A stretch of 8,631 nt of DNA from Salinisphaera sp. UBA6602 (GTDB lineage Bacteria; Pseudomonadota; Gammaproteobacteria; Nevskiales; Salinisphaeraceae). How positions within the stretch are numbered: position 1 is the stretch's first letter; each line of letters opens with the position of its first letter. Position numbers and translations under genes: made by a program. The stretch covers positions 438 to 9,068 of the forward strand of contig DJIE01000138.1 in the NCBI GenBank assembly GCA_002433465.1, given 5' to 3'. Below, one piece after another: positions 6,074 through 8,631 of the stretch. The notes beneath the pieces were generated by a model. It was not told the origin of the DNA. It did not search any database and saw only the letters and a program-made list of their open reading frames with translations.

Positions 6074-7315
6074 ATGGGGCGCAACAAGGGCCGTCAGGGG
6101 CTGCGCTTGACGCATTATGTGAGCTTGAGCGGATTTGGCGGCGTAGAACAACAGTTCGTCACCTTTGCCGCGCGTGCGGCGCGCCGATACGCGGTTGAAC
6201 AGTCTGTCGTGGTATGCAGCACGAAGGTTCATGCGCACCATCGCGAGCTGCTGCCGAATTTCGAGGATTGGCGCTACGAGAAAAAGCTGTTCGGTTTCAA
6301 GGTCGGCCAGCATCCAGCGGCGTTGCGTCGCATGCGCTATCGCTGGCTGGGTCGTCGGTTCAAACCGGATGTTGCCTTGCTCTGGAACCGTCTCGATCAG
6401 CAGGCGCGCGTAATCGATGCGCTTGGCGTGCGCCGGTGCCTGTATTGGGAGCACGGTTCGGCCTGGTTGCACGGCGATGATGAAGCCCGGGCGGACGTGC
6501 TTTCCCGCGTGCCCGCCGTAATCTGCAACTCGCATGCGGCCAAACGAATGCTCCAGCTACGCTGGGGGTATCAGGGCACGGTGCGTGTCTGCCCGAACGG
6601 GATGCGCAATCGTCATACGGTCAAGGATTTCAAGCAGCTGCCCCGCGATCGCGCCCTGCATATCGGCGTCGCCGGCCGGCTGGTGCCGGTCAAGGCGACG
6701 TGTCTTGCCCTGCATACGCTCGCGGCACTACACCGTCGCGGTATCAGGGCCTCCATGTCGATTGCCGGGGATGGCCCGCTGCGGGCCGAGCTCGAAGAGT
6801 TGGCACGATCCCTGAACGTCGCCACCCACGTGCGTTTTCTGGGTGTGGTGAAGGACATGGCGCTATTCTTTTCCGAAATCGACCTGCTGCTGCACCCGGC
6901 ACTGCGAGAGCCATTCGGGGTCGTCGTTGCCGAAGCCGGCGCCATGGGCTGCCCGGTGGTCTGCACTGCGGTCGATGGTCTGCCCGAGGTGGTCGACCAC
7001 GAGCAGACCGGCCTGTGCGTAGAGCCGACGGCCGATCTGGCGCGCTATCGTGAACTCGGCGGCAGCAGTGATGGCTTGCCCGCGGCGGTGTATATGCCGG
7101 GCCACGACATGATCGATACGCCAAAAGTCTGCGAGCCGCAGGATCTGGCGGATGCGGTCGAGTCAGTCACTGCAAACGCAGAGCGTTTTTCCGCCATGAG
7201 CGATACGGCGATGGTGCGGGTGGCACAGCGCTTCAATTTCGATAGCCACGTTGACGACGTCATGAATGCGGTGAAGGAATACCACGCCACCGGGACGCTC
7301 GAGCCGGGTCAATGA
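6074..7315 (+). CDS. GT4-family glycosyltransferase (first of a tandem pair)
   Basis: A 413-residue GT-B-fold transferase, predicted cytosolic or peripheral at the inner membrane, moving a sugar from a nucleotide donor to a glycan such as the LPS core. The N-terminal domain has LTHYVSLSGFGGVEQQFV (12-29) with the glycine-rich acceptor-side loop, LLWNRLDQ (102-109), CLYWEHGSAW (122-131) and VICNSHAAKRM (149-159). The C-terminal domain has AGRLVPVK (200-207), SIAGDGPLRAEL (229-240) and HPALREPFGVVVAEAGA (274-290) containing the E-x7-E motif (Glu279, Glu287), the hallmark of retaining GT4 enzymes. A segment at 328-350 (LGGSSDGLP, VYMPGHDMID) is shared with the next gene. Donor and acceptor cannot be told from sequence. 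ATG at 6074 has only a weak GAG-containing binding site. The stop overlaps the next start (ATGA), and waaF nearby supports a role in core or surface glycan synthesis. Confidence 0.93.
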   Translation: MGRNKGRQGLRLTHYVSLSGFGGVEQQFVTFAARAARRYAVEQSVVVCSTKVHAHHRELLPNFEDWRYEKKLFGFKVGQHPAALRRMRYRWLGRRFKPDVALLWNRLDQQARVIDALGVRRCLYWEHGSAWLHGDDEARADVLSRVPAVICNSHAAKRMLQLRWGYQGTVRVCPNGMRNRHTVKDFKQLPRDRALHIGVAGRLVPVKATCLALHTLAALHRRGIRASMSIAGDGPLRAELEELARSLNVATHVRFLGVVKDMALFFSEIDLLLHPALREPFGVVVAEAGAMGCPVVCTAVDGLPEVVDHEQTGLCVEPTADLARYRELGGSSDGLPAAVYMPGHDMIDTPKVCEPQDLADAVESVTANAERFSAMSDTAMVRVAQRFNFDSHVDDVMNAVKEYHATGTLEPGQ

Positions 7316-8544
7316 GTCTCGAGCGCCTGTTGCATTACGTCAGCCTCGACGGGGCGGGCGGTGTCGAACAACAGTTCGTCGACTTCGTACACGCCGCGCG
7401 GCAGTTGAGTCGCGCGCGGCACGCGGTCGTTGCCTGCGGCCGAGGAATTCATCCGCTGGTCGCGGCGCGGCTCGAAGAGGACGTGCCCGTCGTATTCGAA
7501 AAGTATGCCGGCGGCGTGAAACTGCCCAAATGGCCACGGGCTCTGCGTCGTCAACGCCAGCGTCACATCGTTGCACGTAACCGACCGGATGTGGTGCTGA
7601 TCTGGAATCGGTTGCGGGATAGCCTGGATACGCTCGCCGCTGCCGGCGCCGAGCGCTGTATCTACTGGGAGCGGGGCGCGAGCTGGTTTGCCGGCGAGAG
7701 CCGGGCCAAACGCGATTTTCTGGCGGCGGTGCCCGCGATCATCTGTAATTCTCATGCCGCCCAACGCATGCTCGAGCTGCGCTGGGGATACGCAGGCCAG
7801 GTGCGGGTCATTCACAATGCGCTTCGGCCGTCGTTGTTGCCTGCGGTGGCGCCTGAGCCGCGGCGATCCGCCGGCCAGGATGCGCTCACTCTCGGCGTGG
7901 TCGCACGTCTGGAATCGATCAAGGGCGTAGCGGTCGCACTGCATGCGCTCGCCCGACTTATCGCCAGCGGCTACGACGCCATACTGCGTATTGCCGGCGA
8001 TGGGCCCGAGCGCGCACGTTTGCGTGCGCTCGCGCAACGGCTGAACATTGCCGATCGGGTGGTTTTCGAGGGGATGGTTGCGGACATGGCCGCCTTTTAC
8101 GCGCGCATCGATCTGCTGGTGCATCCTGCCTTGCGTGAACCGTTCGGCCAGATCGCGGTCGAAGCCGGCGCTTATGGTGTGCCGGCGGTGGTGAGCGCGG
8201 TGGATGGCCTGGTCGAGGTCATCGAACACGAGCGCACCGGCCTGTGTATCGAGCCCACGCTCGATGCGGCCGACTATCGTGCGCTGGGCGGGGATGACGC
8301 CGGCCTGCCGCCGTTTGTCTATGATCCCGCACGGGATACGATCGCTGCACCGCGCGCGCTGGATCCAGAAACGTTATGCCGGGCTATTATGCAGATCTGC
8401 AACGATGACACGCGCTATGCGCGCATGAGCGAAGCGGGCCTGCGGGCTGCGCGCGAGCGTTTCGTGTTCGATAACCACGTGCGTGATGCGTTGGCCTCGA
8501 TCGAGTCTTTCCGGAACTCGGGGCGTCTGGCCCCGGCGTGTTGA
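7312..8544 (+). CDS. GT4-family glycosyltransferase (second of a tandem pair)
   Basis: A 410-residue paralogue of the preceding gene. It shares LLHYVSLDGAGGVEQQFVDF (6-25), LIWNRLRD (96-103), CIYWERGASW (116-125), AIICNSHAAQRMLELRWGY (142-160), ARLESIKG (198-205), RIAGDGPERARL (226-237) and HPALREPFGQIAVEAGA (271-287) with the E-x7-E pair Glu276/Glu284, followed by AVDGLVEVIEHERTGLCIEP. These are features of retaining GT-B enzymes. The two genes match over almost their whole length, with about 15 identical bases (6146-6160 and 7366-7380) at the VEQQFV motif, so they arose by duplication but have diverged enough to take different substrates or act on successive residues. The start is the ATG in the ATGA overlap at 7312. 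Its own stop forms a TGATG junction with the next gene. The specific sugar is unknown. Confidence 0.93.
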   Translation: MSLERLLHYVSLDGAGGVEQQFVDFVHAARQLSRARHAVVACGRGIHPLVAARLEEDVPVVFEKYAGGVKLPKWPRALRRQRQRHIVARNRPDVVLIWNRLRDSLDTLAAAGAERCIYWERGASWFAGESRAKRDFLAAVPAIICNSHAAQRMLELRWGYAGQVRVIHNALRPSLLPAVAPEPRRSAGQDALTLGVVARLESIKGVAVALHALARLIASGYDAILRIAGDGPERARLRALAQRLNIADRVVFEGMVADMAAFYARIDLLVHPALREPFGQIAVEAGAYGVPAVVSAVDGLVEVIEHERTGLCIEPTLDAADYRALGGDDAGLPPFVYDPARDTIAAPRALDPETLCRAIMQICNDDTRYARMSEAGLRAARERFVFDNHVRDALASIESFRNSGRLAPAC

Positions 8545-8631
8545 TGAACGAGCGCGCAAAACACATTGGGATCGCCTTTCGTGGGGTCGGCGATATCGGT
8601 GGAACGAACAACACCATCACCGACCATGCGC
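8544..8631 (+). CDS. Start of a third gene in the glycosyltransferase operon (partial, truncated at right edge)
   Basis: An ATG at 8544-8546 overlaps the preceding TGA by one base (TGATG), the classic coupled start. Twenty-nine codons are visible: MNERAKHIGIAFRGVGDIGG then TNNTITDHA. The short hydrophobic strand IGIAF followed by a Gly-rich GVGDIGGTNN loop and a helix resembles the N-terminus of GT4 glycosyltransferases (compare the GGVEQQF loop of the two preceding enzymes), so a further glycosyltransferase is the best guess. Too little is present to be sure. Confidence 0.6.
   Translation, partial: MNERAKHIGIAFRGVGDIGGTNNTITDHA

Noticed and set aside
7309..8229. A 306-codon open frame on the minus strand opposite the second glycosyltransferase
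   Set aside because: It lies wholly antisense to a gene with clear family motifs, has no motif of its own and reflects the low stop frequency of GC-rich DNA.

Overview
This window comes from a GC-rich bacterial genome with tightly packed, overlapping genes. A WaaF-type heptosyltransferase gives it a Gram-negative envelope, and the E. coli-like MntR and WaaF sequences suggest a gammaproteobacterium. A Salinisphaera-like halophile is one possibility, but no sequence here proves the genus. There are no rRNA or tRNA genes, CRISPR arrays, integrases or convincing insertion sequences. What is here looks like ordinary chromosome with a lipopolysaccharide (LPS) / cell-surface glycosylation locus on the right.

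Left edge (1-1032). The last 38 codons of a Gln/Gly-rich protein run off the left edge and are followed by a strong intrinsic terminator with a UUCG loop (184-217). About 815 bases follow with no gene I can support. They hold hairpins near 538-563 and a terminator-like hairpin with a T run at 847-871 that has no obvious gene in front of it.

Minus-strand block (1033-5932, read right to left). The order is a polytopic membrane protein of unknown function, waaF (LPS heptosyltransferase II), aroE (shikimate dehydrogenase), mntR (manganese-responsive regulator), nfi (endonuclease V), then a secreted coiled-coil protein ending at an intrinsic terminator (1033-1062). The membrane gene and waaF share a GTGA overlap, waaF and aroE share an ATGA overlap, and mntR and nfi overlap by 8 bases, so most of the block is probably co-transcribed and translationally coupled. 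Candidate internal promoters lie just before mntR (it would give an almost leaderless mRNA) and before the secreted-protein gene.

Plus-strand block (6074-8631). Diverging from the membrane gene across a 141-base intergenic region are two tandem, clearly paralogous GT4-type glycosyltransferases joined by an ATGA overlap. A third reading frame follows, starting in a TGATG junction and running off the right edge. With waaF just across the divergent promoter region, these enzymes probably build the outer part of the LPS core or a related surface glycan. The undescribed membrane protein fused by overlap to waaF is the most interesting unknown here. I see no evidence for an entirely new defence or mobile system.
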